Below, piece by piece: positions 27,472 to 36,484 of a stretch of DNA of 37,140 nt. Numbering within the stretch: position 1 is the stretch's first letter; the number at the start of each line of letters is the position of its first letter. Source of the DNA: Burkholderiales bacterium (GTDB taxonomy: Bacteria > Pseudomonadota > Gammaproteobacteria > Burkholderiales > Burkholderiaceae_C); contig JAGWLR010000029.1 in NCBI GenBank assembly GCA_028864885.1, positions 1 through 37,140 of the forward strand, in the 5' to 3' direction. Under the pieces are notes generated by a model. That model did no database searches and was not told where the DNA came from. It was given only the letters and a program-made list of their open reading frames with translations. The position numbers and the translations under genes are program-made.

Positions 27472-28257
27472 TCAGCCGAAGCGGCCAGTGATGTAGTCTT
27501 CGGTTTCTGTTCGCTTGGGCTTCATGAAAATGTCGGTTGTCGAACCGAATTCAATCAATTCGCCCAGATACATGTATGCGGTGTAGTCAGAACAGCGTGC
27601 CGCCTGCTGCATGTTGTGCGTCACGATCAGAACGGTGTAGTCGTCCTTGAGTTCATGAATCAGCTCTTCGATCTTGCCGGTAGAAATCGGATCGAGAGCC
27701 GAACAGGGTTCGTCCAGCAGCAGCACTTCGGGCTTGATGGCGATACCGCGTGCAATGCACAAGCGTTGTTGCTGCCCGCCAGACAAACCCGAGCCACTTT
27801 GATTGAGCTTGTCTTTGACTTCATTCCAGAGTGCAGCCTTTTTCAAAGCCCATTCCACACGCTCATCCATTTCCGAGCGCGACAGGTTCTCAAACAGGCG
27901 GACCCCAAACGCGATGTTTTCGTAGATCGACATCGGAAACGGCGTAGGCTTTTGGAACACCATGCCGACCTTTGCGCGGATCAAGGAGACATCTTCCTTT
28001 GTGGTCAGAATGTCTTCGCCATCCAGCATGATCTGTCCTTCTGCGCGCTGCTCGGGATACAACTCGAACATGCGGTTGAAGGTGCGCAGCAGTGTCGATT
28101 TGCCGCAACCAGACGGGCCGATGAAGGCGGTGACCTTGTTCTCCGGCAACTCCATGTTCACGTTCTTCAATGCGTGGAACTTGCCGTAGAAGAAGTTCAG
28201 ATTGCGGACCGACAGTTTGGCCTTCGGGGGTGTCGAGGTGAGGACCTTGGCATCCAT
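27472..28257 (-). CDS. pstB: phosphate ABC transporter ATP-binding protein
   Basis: This 261-residue protein is the ATPase of the high-affinity phosphate importer. Walker A is G-P-S-G-C-G-K-S at 47-54, the signature is L-S-G-G-Q-Q-Q-R, and Walker B is [12 protein letters not shown]. It ends D-Y-I-T-G-R-F-G, typical of PstB. The ATG at 28257 has GGAG nine bases upstream. It follows pstA by 37 bases. Confidence 0.98.
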   Translation of the reverse strand: MDAKVLTSTPPKAKLSVRNLNFFYGKFHALKNVNMELPENKVTAFIGPSGCGKSTLLRTFNRMFELYPEQRAEGQIMLDGEDILTTKEDVSLIRAKVGMVFQKPTPFPMSIYENIAFGVRLFENLSRSEMDERVEWALKKAALWNEVKDKLNQSGSGLSGGQQQRLCIARGIAIKPEVLLLDEPCSALDPISTGKIEELIHELKDDYTVLIVTHNMQQAARCSDYTAYMYLGELIEFGSTTDIFMKPKRTETEDYITGRFG

Positions 28258-28294
28258 CTTGGATCTCCGGAAAATTCTGAGAGTCAGCGCCGAA

Positions 28295-29149
28295 TCAGCG
28301 TTGACGGAAAAGCGTACGTGCCACGATGTTCAGAACAAGCACACCGGCGGTGATCAGGAACACACCTGCCCATGCCAGCTTTTGCCAGTTCTCATAGGGA
28401 CTCATGGCGAATTTGAAAATCGTCACTGGCAAGCTGGCCATGGGGGTACCCAGATCAGTGGTCCAGAACTGGTTCGACAACGCAGTGAACAAAAGCGGGG
28501 CTGTCTCACCTGAAATCCGAGCCACGGCCAACAGGATGCCTGTCACCACACCGGCTCGCGCCGATTTGAGGGTGATGGTCAGAATGACGCGCCACTTCGG
28601 CGTGCCCAGCGCATACGCCGCTTCGCGCAACGCATTCGGAACCAGCGTCAACATGTTCTCTGTGGTGCGGATGACCACCGGGACCACGATCAAGGCCAAA
28701 GCCAGGATGCCGGCCCAGGCGGAAAAGGTCTTGGTGCGCGCCACCACCGACGAGTAGATGAACAAGCCGATCACGATGGAAGGGGCCGACAGCAAAATGT
28801 CATTGATGAACCGAGTGACGCTGCCCAGCCAACCCTTTTGACCATACTCGGCAAGATAGACGCCAGCCAAAACCCCAACCGGTGTCCCGATTGCAGTAGC
28901 CAGCCCCACCATCAGCAGAGAGCCAGCAATCGCGTTGGCCAAGCCGCCGGCCTCTTCCGGCGCCGGGGTCATTTGTGTGAAAGTGGCCCAAACCATGCCA
29001 CCCAGACCCAGCCGGATGGTCTCCACCAAAATCCACACCAGCCAGACCAAACCAAAGCCCATGGCTGCCAGCGAGAGCGCCAAGGCAATGGCATTGACGC
29101 GTTTACGGCTCTTGTGGCGAGCAACGCGAAACGACCCGGTAGAACTCAT
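28295..29149 (-). CDS. pstA: phosphate ABC transporter permease PstA
   Basis: This 284-residue inner-membrane protein has about six membrane spans. Its segments [15 protein letters not shown] and, later, [18 protein letters not shown] include the EAA-type loop that contacts PstB. The ATG at 29149 overlaps the pstC stop as ATGA, so the two permease subunits are translationally coupled. With PstC it forms the phosphate channel. Confidence 0.97.
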   Translation of the reverse strand: MSSTGSFRVARHKSRKRVNAIALALSLAAMGFGLVWLVWILVETIRLGLGGMVWATFTQMTPAPEEAGGLANAIAGSLLMVGLATAIGTPVGVLAGVYLAEYGQKGWLGSVTRFINDILLSAPSIVIGLFIYSSVVARTKTFSAWAGILALALIVVPVVIRTTENMLTLVPNALREAAYALGTPKWRVILTITLKSARAGVVTGILLAVARISGETAPLLFTALSNQFWTTDLGTPMASLPVTIFKFAMSPYENWQKLAWAGVFLITAGVLVLNIVARTLFRQR

Positions 29150-30177
29150 GAGCGGGCTCCCTCCGCCTTCTTCAGTTTGGCCAGCAAGATCTTTGAAAAG
29201 GCCAGAACGACAAAGGTGATGAAAAACAGGATCAGACCAAGGTAGATCAGCGAGGCTTGATGCAAGCCTTCTCCGGCTTCAGCAAACTCGTTGGCCAAGG
29301 CCGAGGTGATGGAGTTGGCCGCCTCGAAAACCGAGAGCGAATTGAGCTGGTTCATGTTGCCGATCACGAAGGTGACCGCCATGGTCTCGCCCAAAGCGCG
29401 CCCCAGCCCCAACATGATCCCGCCGACCACACCGGTCTTGGTATAGGGCAGGACCACTTTGGAGACGACTTCCCAAGTGGTCGAGCCCAAACCGTACGCC
29501 GACTCCTTGAGCATCGGCGGCGTCACTTCAAACACATCTCGCATCACCGAGGCAATGTAGGGGATGATCATGATTGCCAGGATGATGCCGGCAGACAAGA
29601 TACCGATGCCTACAGGTGGGCCAGAGAACAATGCCCCCAGGTACGGAACGCCCTCGGTCATCGACTGCAGCGGTTGCTGCACGTAGGTGGACAAGATCGG
29701 TCCAAACACCAGCAATCCCCACATGCCGTAAACGATCGAGGGAACCGCGGCGAGCAATTCAACCGCGATGCCCAAGGGGCGCTTGAGCCAGGCTGGGGAC
29801 AACTCGGTCAGGAACATGGCAATGCCAAAGCTGACCGGCACGGCGATCAGCAAGGCGATGAAGGAGGTCATCAGCGTGCCGTAAATCATGACCAGACCAC
29901 CGTATTGATCTTGTACGGGGTCCCATTCGGCGCGCCACAGGAAGCTCAAACCATATTCCTTGATGGCCGGCCAAGCACCAATGACCAATGAAATGATGAT
30001 GCCCGCCAAAATCGACAGAGTGAGCAACGCTGCACCACGGGCCAGCAAAGCAAATAGCGTGTCAGCCCAAGGGGCTGTCACGCGGCGCACAGGAGGATTG
30101 GTCATGGGTTTGCGTTTCACGTTTGGCCGAGACGGGGACTCTGAATCATCCATTTCGGCGGGCATGATGGCGGTCAT
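29146..30177 (-). CDS. pstC: phosphate ABC transporter permease PstC
   Basis: This 343-residue inner-membrane protein is the second permease. It has about six spans and the EAA-type loop [18 protein letters not shown]. The first 35 residues form a polar cytoplasmic extension, so the start could be the ATG at 30177 or an internal ATG (residue 25, M-T-N-P-P). A GGAG about eight bases before 30177 supports the longer form. A stem-loop lies in the 96-base gap after pstS. Confidence 0.96.
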   Translation of the reverse strand: MTAIMPAEMDDSESPSRPNVKRKPMTNPPVRRVTAPWADTLFALLARGAALLTLSILAGIIISLVIGAWPAIKEYGLSFLWRAEWDPVQDQYGGLVMIYGTLMTSFIALLIAVPVSFGIAMFLTELSPAWLKRPLGIAVELLAAVPSIVYGMWGLLVFGPILSTYVQQPLQSMTEGVPYLGALFSGPPVGIGILSAGIILAIMIIPYIASVMRDVFEVTPPMLKESAYGLGSTTWEVVSKVVLPYTKTGVVGGIMLGLGRALGETMAVTFVIGNMNQLNSLSVFEAANSITSALANEFAEAGEGLHQASLIYLGLILFFITFVVLAFSKILLAKLKKAEGARS

Positions 30178-30228
30178 CGGCAGGCTCCGTCAGGCTGGGA
30201 CGTGTCAATACAACTTCGAACTACAAAG

Positions 30229-30259
30229 GCCGAAAGCTCCTGATCAGGAAGCTTTCGGC
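30229..30259 (-). terminator. stem-loop between pstS and pstC
   Basis: GCCGAAAGC (30229-30237) pairs with GCTTTCGGC (30251-30259), extended by a T-A pair and a bulged CC-GG. On the minus strand only CTTTG follows, so it is a weak terminator or an mRNA-protecting hairpin. It lies in the intergenic gap, so pstS would be made in excess over the permease genes. Confidence 0.6.
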
Positions 30260-30273
30260 AGATCACACTCAGA

Positions 30274-31308
30274 TTACTTGTACGAAACGACCTTGCCAGA
30301 AGCGTCGGTCAGGCTGGTCCATTCCTTGCGCACCAGGTCTTTCACGCTGGCAGGCAGAGGAACGTATTCCAGTTGAGCAGCACTTTGGTCGCCGGAGGTA
30401 TAGGCCCAGTTGAAGAACTTCAAGGTGGCGGAGGCTTGAGCAGGCTTGTCTTGAACCTTGTGCATCAGGATGAAGGTGGCGCCGCTGATCGGCCAAGCAG
30501 TCTTGCCAGGCTGGTTCGTCAGGATCTGGTAGAAGGACTTGGTCCAGGCAGCACCGGCAGCGGACGCCTTGAAGGCCTCGTCATCAGGCTGAACGAACTG
30601 ACCGTCGGCATTGCGCAAGGCCACATGCGACATCTTGTTTTGCTTGGCGTAGGCGTACTCAACGTAGCCGATCGAGTTGGGCAAACGCTGCACGAAAGCC
30701 GACACACCCTCGTTGCCCTTGCCACCCGCACCGGTCGGCCAGTTCACCGATGTGCCCTCGCCCACCTTGGTCTTCCACTCGGTGTTCACCTTGCTCAGGT
30801 AGTTGGTGAAGATGAAGCTGGTGCCGGAAGCATCAGCGCGGCGAACCGGCGCAATGGAGGCGTCAGGCAAGGCCACACCGGGGTTGAGCGCGGTGATGGC
30901 TGGATCGTTCCATTTCTTGATGTTGCCCAGATAGATGTTGCCCAGTACTTCGCCAGTCAGCCTCAATTGGCCTGGCTGAATGCCCTTGATGTTGACGACG
31001 GGCACCACGCCACCAATCACGGTGGGGAACTGGATCAGGCCATCCTTGGCCAACTCTTCGTCCTTCAAAGGCATGTCCGACGCGCCGAAGTCAACGGTTT
31101 TGGCGTTGATCTGCTTGATCCCCGCACCCGAACCGACCGATTGGTAGTTGATGCGAATGTCAGTGGCAGTGTTGAACATCGAAGCCCACTTGGCATAAAC
31201 AGGAGCGGGAAAGCTCGCGCCTGCACCGGTGACGTCTTCAGCAAAGACGGAAGTGCTGATCAGTGCGACGGCAACAACTGCGGCAGTACGGATCATTTTC
31301 AAAGTCAT
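30274..31308 (-). CDS. pstS: phosphate-binding periplasmic protein PstS
   Basis: This 344-residue protein binds phosphate in the periplasm and hands it to PstCA. The signal peptide is about 1-23, with cleavage after V-F-A before E-D-V. Phosphate-binding segments are [20 protein letters not shown] and [13 protein letters not shown]. The length matches E. coli PstS (346 residues). It is the first gene of the pst-pho cluster and carries the Pho box upstream. Confidence 0.98.
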   Translation of the reverse strand: MTLKMIRTAAVVAVALISTSVFAEDVTGAGASFPAPVYAKWASMFNTATDIRINYQSVGSGAGIKQINAKTVDFGASDMPLKDEELAKDGLIQFPTVIGGVVPVVNIKGIQPGQLRLTGEVLGNIYLGNIKKWNDPAITALNPGVALPDASIAPVRRADASGTSFIFTNYLSKVNTEWKTKVGEGTSVNWPTGAGGKGNEGVSAFVQRLPNSIGYVEYAYAKQNKMSHVALRNADGQFVQPDDEAFKASAAGAAWTKSFYQILTNQPGKTAWPISGATFILMHKVQDKPAQASATLKFFNWAYTSGDQSAAQLEYVPLPASVKDLVRKEWTSLTDASGKVVSYK

Positions 31309-31370
31309 GGGTTCGCCTTTCGATGTCGTGTGACAGAGAAATTTCAGTACGGCGGACTTTAGGCGGGCAT

Positions 31371-31389
31371 TGTGACGGCTATGTGACAG
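31371..31389 (-). promoter_or_regulatory. Pho box of pstS
   Basis: The minus strand reads CTGTCACATAGCCGTCACA, two CNGTCAC units 11 bases apart, close to the PhoB consensus (CTGTCATAWAWCTGTCAY). A possible -10 element TAAAGT (complement of 31356-31361) lies about 10 bases downstream, the usual distance at PhoB-activated promoters. The pstS start is 62 bases further on. Confidence 0.75.
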
Positions 31390-31459
31390 AACGGCGCGCC
31401 ATTGTCATAAAGCAATGGGCCAGACGGCTGCGTTAAATATGACAAATGAATCATTTTTG

Positions 31460-31491
31460 CTTCACGTAAATGTCATATGACGCTTCTATCG
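31460..31491 (+). promoter_or_regulatory. possible Pho-like site in front of the fasciclin gene
   Basis: CTTCACGTAAATGTCATA (31460-31477) has one good TGTCA unit and a poor one 11 bases before it. It overlaps the 10-bp palindrome GTCATATGAC (31472-31481). A weak -10 (TCTATC or CTATCG, about 31485-31491) lies at a suitable distance. The call is tentative. Confidence 0.3.
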
Positions 31492-31504
31492 TCCAAGCAA
31501 GCGC

Positions 31505-31520
31505 CCGACGCCAGCGTCGG
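31505..31520 (+). repeat. leader hairpin of the fasciclin gene
   Basis: CCGACGC and GCGTCGG are 7-bp arms with a 2-base spacer, 10 bases before the GGAG ribosome binding site. It probably forms in the 5' leader; no T-run follows. Confidence 0.4.
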
Positions 31521-31541
31521 TGACATCTTGGAGACTGAATT

Positions 31542-32051
31542 ATGACCAAACGTATCGCCTCTGGCGGGATTTTCTCAGCTTTCTTTGTGCTGGCTGCCTT
31601 GAGCTTGGGGGGCTGTGCCAGCGTGAAGCCAGACACGGTGACTACAAGCCAGAGTGCCCCCCAACCCGCTGATCTCTCGCTCTTTTTCAAATTGGCTCAG
31701 CAGGCACGACTGGATGATGTGATCAACGGTGCCTCACCTGTGACCATCTTTGCGCCGACCAATGAGGCCTTTCAGGCACTGCCTGCCGCCACGCTGGATC
31801 AGCTTGCAAAAGACCCTGAATGGCTGAAGTCGCTCTTGACCTACCATGTCTTGGCAGGAAAGCTGTTGCCACAAGACGTGACCGAAAATACGTTGATTGG
31901 CACGCTTAATGGCGCCAAATTGAACGTATCCAAGGCAGGCGATTTCATCACCCTGGACGACGCCATGGTGACGGGTAACGGCTCCCCGATTGGGAATGGG
32001 GTGCTGTACAAAATTGACCGAGTGCTGACGCCACCCTCGGTCAAAAAATAA
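31542..32051 (+). CDS. fasciclin (FAS1) domain lipoprotein
   Basis: This 169-residue protein starts with a lipoprotein signal peptide: M-T-K-R, a hydrophobic core, and the lipobox L-G-G-C with the lipidated Cys 25. Residues about 42-165 form one FAS1 domain with V-T-I-F-A-P-T-N-E-A-F, L-L-T-Y-H-V-L-A-G-K and G-V-L-Y-K-I-D-R-V-L. FAS1 domains mediate adhesion or surface binding in many organisms; the bacterial role is mostly unknown. The ATG has GGAG at 31530-31533. It is divergent from pstS and convergent with glmM. It may share phosphate control with pstS. Confidence 0.9.
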   Translation: MTKRIASGGIFSAFFVLAALSLGGCASVKPDTVTTSQSAPQPADLSLFFKLAQQARLDDVINGASPVTIFAPTNEAFQALPAATLDQLAKDPEWLKSLLTYHVLAGKLLPQDVTENTLIGTLNGAKLNVSKAGDFITLDDAMVTGNGSPIGNGVLYKIDRVLTPPSVKK

Positions 32052-32064
32052 GGCCCTCAGGCTT
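32043..32064 (-). terminator. terminator after glmM
   Basis: On the minus strand AAGCC-TGAG-GG(C)CTT, a 5-bp stem with one bulge, is followed by A and then TTTTTT. The T-run is formed by the AAAAAA at the 3' end of the convergent fasciclin gene. Confidence 0.55.
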
Positions 32065-33398
32065 CAGCGGATGACCGCGTTGGCCAGAGCCTGGGCGCAT
32101 TCGTCGGCCAGGGCCTGGTCTTGCGCCTCAACCATCACTCGCAGCAGGGGTTCGGTTCCGGAAGCGCGGATGAGAATGCGGCCTTTGCCTTCCAGCATGC
32201 GGCCGACGCGGTTTTGTTCTTCCGTCAGGGCTGGGTTGTTTTTCCAATCCTCGCCGGCTTGGATACGGACGTTGATCAAACGCTGCGGAAACAACTCCAC
32301 CCCTTTGAGCCAGTCTTGGAGCGGTCGCCCGCTTCGAACGACTGCCTGAAGAACCTGAAGGGCACTGACGATGCCGTCGCCGGTGGTATGCCGATCCAAC
32401 GCGAGCAGGTGCCCTGACCCTTCGCCGCCAAGCTGCCAACCACGGCATACCAGCTCTTCCAGCACGTATCGGTCACCAACCTTGGCGCGCACAAAATCAA
32501 TGCCGCGGCTTTGAAGTGCAAGCTCGACGGCCATGTTCGTCATCAAGGTACCTACCGCTCCTGGAACGGACAGACCTTGCTCCAGGCGATCTGCCACCAT
32601 CACGTAAAGCAACTCGTCCCCGTTGAGAAGTCGGCCATCCGAGCACACGATCTGAAGCCGGTCGGCGTCACCATCAAGTGCGATACCGTAATCGGCCTTG
32701 TGCTCAGCCACGGCTTTGACCAAGGCTTCAGGATGGGTGGCCCCCACGCCATCGTTGATGTTGACTCCATTGGGCGCGCATCCGATCGAGATCACTTCCG
32801 CCCCAAGTTCATGGAACACATTGGGTGCCACTTGATACGCTGCGCCATGAGCCGCATCGATGACCAGCTTCAGGCCCTTGAGCGACAACTGGTTGGGGAA
32901 CGTGGCTTTACAGAACTCGATGTAGCGCCCCCGGGCGTCGTCCAAGCGGCGCACGCGCCCTAAATTGGCTGAATCAACCCACCGCGGTGCTTCGCTGAGC
33001 GCAGCCTCGACGGCCTGCTCCCACTCATCCGGCAGCTTCTCGCCATTGGCGGAGAAAAACTTGATGCCGTTATCGGCAAACGGATTGTGAGAGGCGCTGA
33101 TCACCACCCCCAGACTCTGGCGAAGTGCTCGTGTCAGATAGGCCACCCCTGGCGTTGGCAAGGGGCCAGTCATCAGCACATCGACCCCTGCGGAGGCGAA
33201 TCCCGCTTCCAGTGCGGACTCCAGCATGTAGCCAGAGATGCGGGTGTCTTTACCGATCAAGACGGTTGGCCGAGCCTCTTTGCGTCGAAGCACCTGCCCT
33301 ACCGCATGCCCCAAGCGTAGAACGAAATCAGGAGTCACCGGGGCTTGCCCAACGGTTCCGCGAATGCCATCCGTACCGAAATATTGTCGTGCGGCCAT
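32064..33398 (-). CDS. glmM: phosphoglucosamine mutase
   Basis: This 444-residue enzyme converts glucosamine-6-phosphate to glucosamine-1-phosphate, feeding UDP-N-acetylglucosamine for peptidoglycan and lipopolysaccharide. The start [12 protein letters not shown] and the phosphoserine loop I-S-A-S-H-N-P (Ser 103) are present. So are the metal site L-D-G-D-A-D-R and the phosphate-binding [10 protein letters not shown] near the end. Length is normal. It follows folP by 57 bases, as in the E. coli ftsH-folP-glmM order. Confidence 0.98.
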   Translation of the reverse strand: MAARQYFGTDGIRGTVGQAPVTPDFVLRLGHAVGQVLRRKEARPTVLIGKDTRISGYMLESALEAGFASAGVDVLMTGPLPTPGVAYLTRALRQSLGVVISASHNPFADNGIKFFSANGEKLPDEWEQAVEAALSEAPRWVDSANLGRVRRLDDARGRYIEFCKATFPNQLSLKGLKLVIDAAHGAAYQVAPNVFHELGAEVISIGCAPNGVNINDGVGATHPEALVKAVAEHKADYGIALDGDADRLQIVCSDGRLLNGDELLYVMVADRLEQGLSVPGAVGTLMTNMAVELALQSRGIDFVRAKVGDRYVLEELVCRGWQLGGEGSGHLLALDRHTTGDGIVSALQVLQAVVRSGRPLQDWLKGVELFPQRLINVRIQAGEDWKNNPALTEEQNRVGRMLEGKGRILIRASGTEPLLRVMVEAQDQALADECAQALANAVIR

Positions 33399-33455
33399 GT
33401 CTTGTGTTTTGATTGGTTGTCGCGATTTGCTATTTTGCGCCGGAATGAATCCCGA

Positions 33456-34298
33456 TCAGACGAGCCCGGCAGCTTGCCATACCTTGATGGCGTCGACCGT
33501 CTCAGCTACATCGTGAACACGAATGATGCGGGCGCCGAGTTGAATGGATGCCAAAGCTGCGGCCAAACTGCCGGCCAGACGCTGTTCGACGGGTCGCCCC
33601 GTGATGGCACCAATCGTGGACTTGCGCGACCATCCCACTAGCAAGGGATAGCCTAGCGCAGCCAAAGTCGGTTGCTGTTGTAGCAACTGCAAATTATCTT
33701 GCACCGATTTGCCGAACCCATACCCCGGATCCAGGGTGATTCGTTTACGCGAAACGCCCAGGCTTTCCAACTTGGTCGCACGGGCTTGAAGAAACGCCCT
33801 CACCTCATGGATGGGGTCGACATAGTGCGGCGAGTCCTGCATATTTTCTGGCAAGCCTTGCATGTGCATCAGGCAGATACCGCAGCTCGCGTGCGAGGCC
33901 ACGATTCGCTCTGCACCCGGTCCGCCCAAAGCGCGAATGTCATTGATGATGTCGACGCCCAAATCCAGAGCGCGAGCCATGGTCTCGGGCTTGTACGTGT
34001 CCACCGAGATGGGTACATCCCATTTGACGGCTTCTTTTATCAGCCCGCCCACACGTGCCCATTCTTCCTCAGGCGACAGCGTACGTGCGCCTGGTCTGCT
34101 GGATTCTCCGCCGACATCGAGAATCTTTGCGCCATCAGCCAACAGCTTTTCCCCATGCTGAATCGCGGATGCCAAGTCCGCATGCGCACCGCCGTCTGAA
34201 AAAGAGTCAGGCGTGACATTCACAATGCCCATCACCACGGGCACGGACAGATCGATCAGGTAACGGCCAGCTTGCCAGGTTTGATCAGAGGGATTCAT
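33456..34298 (-). CDS. folP: dihydropteroate synthase
   Basis: This 280-residue TIM-barrel enzyme joins p-aminobenzoate to 6-hydroxymethyl-dihydropterin diphosphate, making dihydropteroate in folate synthesis. It has V-M-G-I-V-N-V-T-P-D-S-F-S-D-G-G at 22-37, the loop V-G-G-E-S-S-R-P-G-A at about 62-71, and D-P-G-Y-G-F-G-K. The ATG at 34298 gives M-N-P-S-D-Q and is preferred to open frame further upstream, which would overlap ftsH. No ribosome binding site is visible, and the ftsH terminator ends 13 bases before the ATG. Sulfonamides compete at the p-aminobenzoate site of this enzyme family. Confidence 0.97.
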   Translation of the reverse strand: MNPSDQTWQAGRYLIDLSVPVVMGIVNVTPDSFSDGGAHADLASAIQHGEKLLADGAKILDVGGESSRPGARTLSPEEEWARVGGLIKEAVKWDVPISVDTYKPETMARALDLGVDIINDIRALGGPGAERIVASHASCGICLMHMQGLPENMQDSPHYVDPIHEVRAFLQARATKLESLGVSRKRITLDPGYGFGKSVQDNLQLLQQQPTLAALGYPLLVGWSRKSTIGAITGRPVEQRLAGSLAAALASIQLGARIIRVHDVAETVDAIKVWQAAGLV

Positions 34299-34311
34299 GT
34301 GGCGCACGAAG

Positions 34312-34338
34312 TAAAACGGGGCTGAATACAGCCCCGTT
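34312..34338 (-). terminator. strong hairpin between ftsH and folP
   Basis: AACGGGGCTG (34315-34324) and CAGCCCCGTT (34329-34338) form a perfect 10-bp stem with a 4-base loop. TTTT continues on the minus strand. It stands 22 bases after the ftsH stop codon and 13 bases before the folP ATG, so it is either a terminator or an attenuator of folP-glmM. Confidence 0.85.
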
Positions 34339-34359
34339 GAGATGATAGATGCGAGCGAA

Positions 34360-36261
34360 TCAGGCCGCTGCAGGTGCTCCGTCTGTGTTGACAGGAGGCT
34401 TGTTGCCATCATTCGGACGAGAGGACGGTGTCCAATCCTTGGGAGGACGCGGATCACGCCCTGACATGATGTCTTCAATCTGGTCGGCATCGATGGTTTC
34501 CCATTCCAGCAGTGCCTTTGCCATCGCGTGCATCTTGTCCTGGTTGTCTTCGATCAGCTTGCGCGCCAAGGCATACTGCGTATCGATGATGCGGCGCATC
34601 TCGTGGTCAACCTTCTGCATGGTCTCTTCAGACATGGTGGTTGTCTTGGTGATCGAACGACCCAAAAACACTTCACCTTCGGCGTCTGCGTAGACCATGG
34701 GGCCCAGTTCATCGGTCATCCCGTAGCGGGTCACCATGTCACGGGCAATGGCCGTCGCACGTTCAAAGTCGTTGCTGGCGCCAGTGGTCATTTGGTTCAT
34801 GAACACCTCTTCAGCAATACGGCCGCCGAACAACACCGAGATGGTGTCCAGCATACGGTTCTTGTCCATGCTGTAGCGATCGCCTTCTGGCAATTGCATG
34901 GTCACCCCCAGCGCACGACCACGCGGGATGATGGTGACCTTGTGAACAGGGTCGGTCTTGGGCAGCATGCGAGCAACCAAAGCGTGACCAGCTTCGTGGT
35001 ACGCGGTGTTCTTGCGCTCCTCTTCGGGCATGATCATCGACTTACGCTCTGGGCCCATCATGATCTTGTCCTTGGCCTTTTCGAAATCCTGCATTTCGAC
35101 CACACGGCCATTACGGCGGGCGGCAAACAAAGCGGCTTCGTTGACCAAGTTAGCCAGATCGGCACCCGAGAAACCAGGTGTCCCGCGGGCCAGGATGTCG
35201 GCACGCACGTCTTGACCTACAGGCACCTTGCGGATGTGCACGTTCAAGATTTGCTCACGACCTCGCACGTCAGGCAAGGTCACGTAAACCTGACGGTCGA
35301 AACGACCTGGGCGCAGCAAGGCGGGGTCCAGGATGTCAGGCCTGTTGGTTGCGGCGATCACAATGACACCCGCATTGGTGTCAAAGCCGTCCATCTCAAC
35401 CAGCATCTGGTTCAGCGTTTGTTCACGCTCATCGTTGCCGCCGCCCAAGCCCGCGCCACGATGACGACCCACAGCGTCGATTTCATCCACAAAAATGATG
35501 CAAGGCGCGTTTTTCTTGGCCTGCTCAAACATGTCGCGGACACGGGCCGCGCCCACGCCGACGAACATTTCAACGAAATCTGAGCCGGAGATGGTGAAGA
35601 ATGGGACCTTGGCTTCGCCCGCAATGGATTTGGCCAACAAGGTCTTACCCGTTCCAGGAGGGCCCACCATCAGCACGCCGCGTGGAATCCGTCCGCCCAG
35701 CTTTTGGAATTTTTGGGGATCACGCAGGAAGTCAACCAGTTCCCTGACTTCTTCCTTGGCTTCGTCACAGCCCGCGACATCAGCAAACGTGATGTTATTG
35801 TTGGTGTCATCCAGCATGCGAGCGCGGGATTTGCCAAAGCTGAATGCACCGCCCTTGCCGCCACCCTGCATCTGTCGCATGAAGTAAATCCATACGCCAA
35901 TCAGGAGCAGCATCGGACCCCATGACATCAGCAAGCCGACGATCAGGGATTGCTCTTCGCGGGGTTTGACGTCGAACTTGACGCCGTAGTTGATCAGGTC
36001 ACCGATCAGACCGCGATCCAGGTAGGTTGCCGTGGTTCGGATCCGCTTGTCATCGGTTGTCGTGGCCAGAATTTCGGTGCCAGCGCCACCTTCTTGCAAG
36101 GTGACTGACTTGATGCGCTTGCCGCGTACTTCCTCAAGGAAATCAGAATAGCCCATCGGGGCTGCGCCCGTTGAGACTCGGTCGAATTGCTTGAACACGG
36201 TGAACAACACCAGTGCAACTACCAGCCAAACAGCAATTTTCGAGAACCATTGATTGTTCAC
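34360..36261 (-). CDS. ftsH: ATP-dependent zinc metalloprotease FtsH
   Basis: This 633-residue inner-membrane protease degrades misfolded membrane proteins and, in E. coli, sigma-32 and LpxC. Membrane segments are at about 8-24 and 108-127. Walker A is G-P-P-G-T-G-K-T at 200-207, Walker B is I-I-F-V-D-E-I-D at about 255-262, and the zinc site is H-E-A-G-H at 422-426. The start is a GTG at 36261, chosen because it gives the family's N-N-Q-W-F-S-K and has the ribosome binding site AAGGAG upstream; open frame to 36402 is not coding. The C-terminus is rich in Pro and Ala. It lies between rlmE and folP. A sigma-32-like promoter precedes it. Confidence 0.98.
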   Translation of the reverse strand: MNNQWFSKIAVWLVVALVLFTVFKQFDRVSTGAAPMGYSDFLEEVRGKRIKSVTLQEGGAGTEILATTTDDKRIRTTATYLDRGLIGDLINYGVKFDVKPREEQSLIVGLLMSWGPMLLLIGVWIYFMRQMQGGGKGGAFSFGKSRARMLDDTNNNITFADVAGCDEAKEEVRELVDFLRDPQKFQKLGGRIPRGVLMVGPPGTGKTLLAKSIAGEAKVPFFTISGSDFVEMFVGVGAARVRDMFEQAKKNAPCIIFVDEIDAVGRHRGAGLGGGNDEREQTLNQMLVEMDGFDTNAGVIVIAATNRPDILDPALLRPGRFDRQVYVTLPDVRGREQILNVHIRKVPVGQDVRADILARGTPGFSGADLANLVNEAALFAARRNGRVVEMQDFEKAKDKIMMGPERKSMIMPEEERKNTAYHEAGHALVARMLPKTDPVHKVTIIPRGRALGVTMQLPEGDRYSMDKNRMLDTISVLFGGRIAEEVFMNQMTTGASNDFERATAIARDMVTRYGMTDELGPMVYADAEGEVFLGRSITKTTTMSEETMQKVDHEMRRIIDTQYALARKLIEDNQDKMHAMAKALLEWETIDADQIEDIMSGRDPRPPKDWTPSSRPNDGNKPPVNTDGAPAAA

Positions 36262-36375
36262 CGCGGCTCCTTCATCCAAACAAGACTGCTGCAGGCCGCA
36301 CGGGATGTGCTGGAAGACCTTCCGCAGTCTGAAAAAAATTGCATCCAGCCGCTTACCAGATGCAATCTTCGCGGT

Positions 36376-36403
36376 ACATGAGGACGATTCTATGAGAATC
36401 AAG
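36376..36403 (-). promoter_or_regulatory. sigma-32-like heat-shock promoter of ftsH
   Basis: On the minus strand CTTGATT (complement of 36397-36403), a 13-base spacer and CCTCATGT (complement of 36376-36383) match the RpoH consensus CTTGAAA-N13/14-CCCCATNT at 5 of 7 and 6 of 7 specified positions. The start codon is about 110 bases downstream. Confidence 0.6.
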
Positions 36404-36484
36404 AGTGGTCCTGTGTAACAGGATCGCCAGTGTAGGGTGTGTTTTTGAGGTCAATCTGTTCAGTGAAGATAAAACACCACGCCA

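Noticed and set aside
29257-29991. Open frame of 244 codons opposite pstC
   Set aside because: Shadow of a membrane protein gene; its His/Gln/Gly-rich product is typical of antisense reading.
31401-31419. TTGTCATAAAG as a second Pho box on the plus strand
   Set aside because: One unit fits well, but the next 11 bases (CAATGGG) do not, and the site is more simply read as a CCATTG/CAATGG inverted repeat.
31451-31690. Small minus-strand frame spanning the pstS-fasciclin gap
   Set aside because: Mostly antisense to the fasciclin lipoprotein gene; no ribosome binding site and no family.
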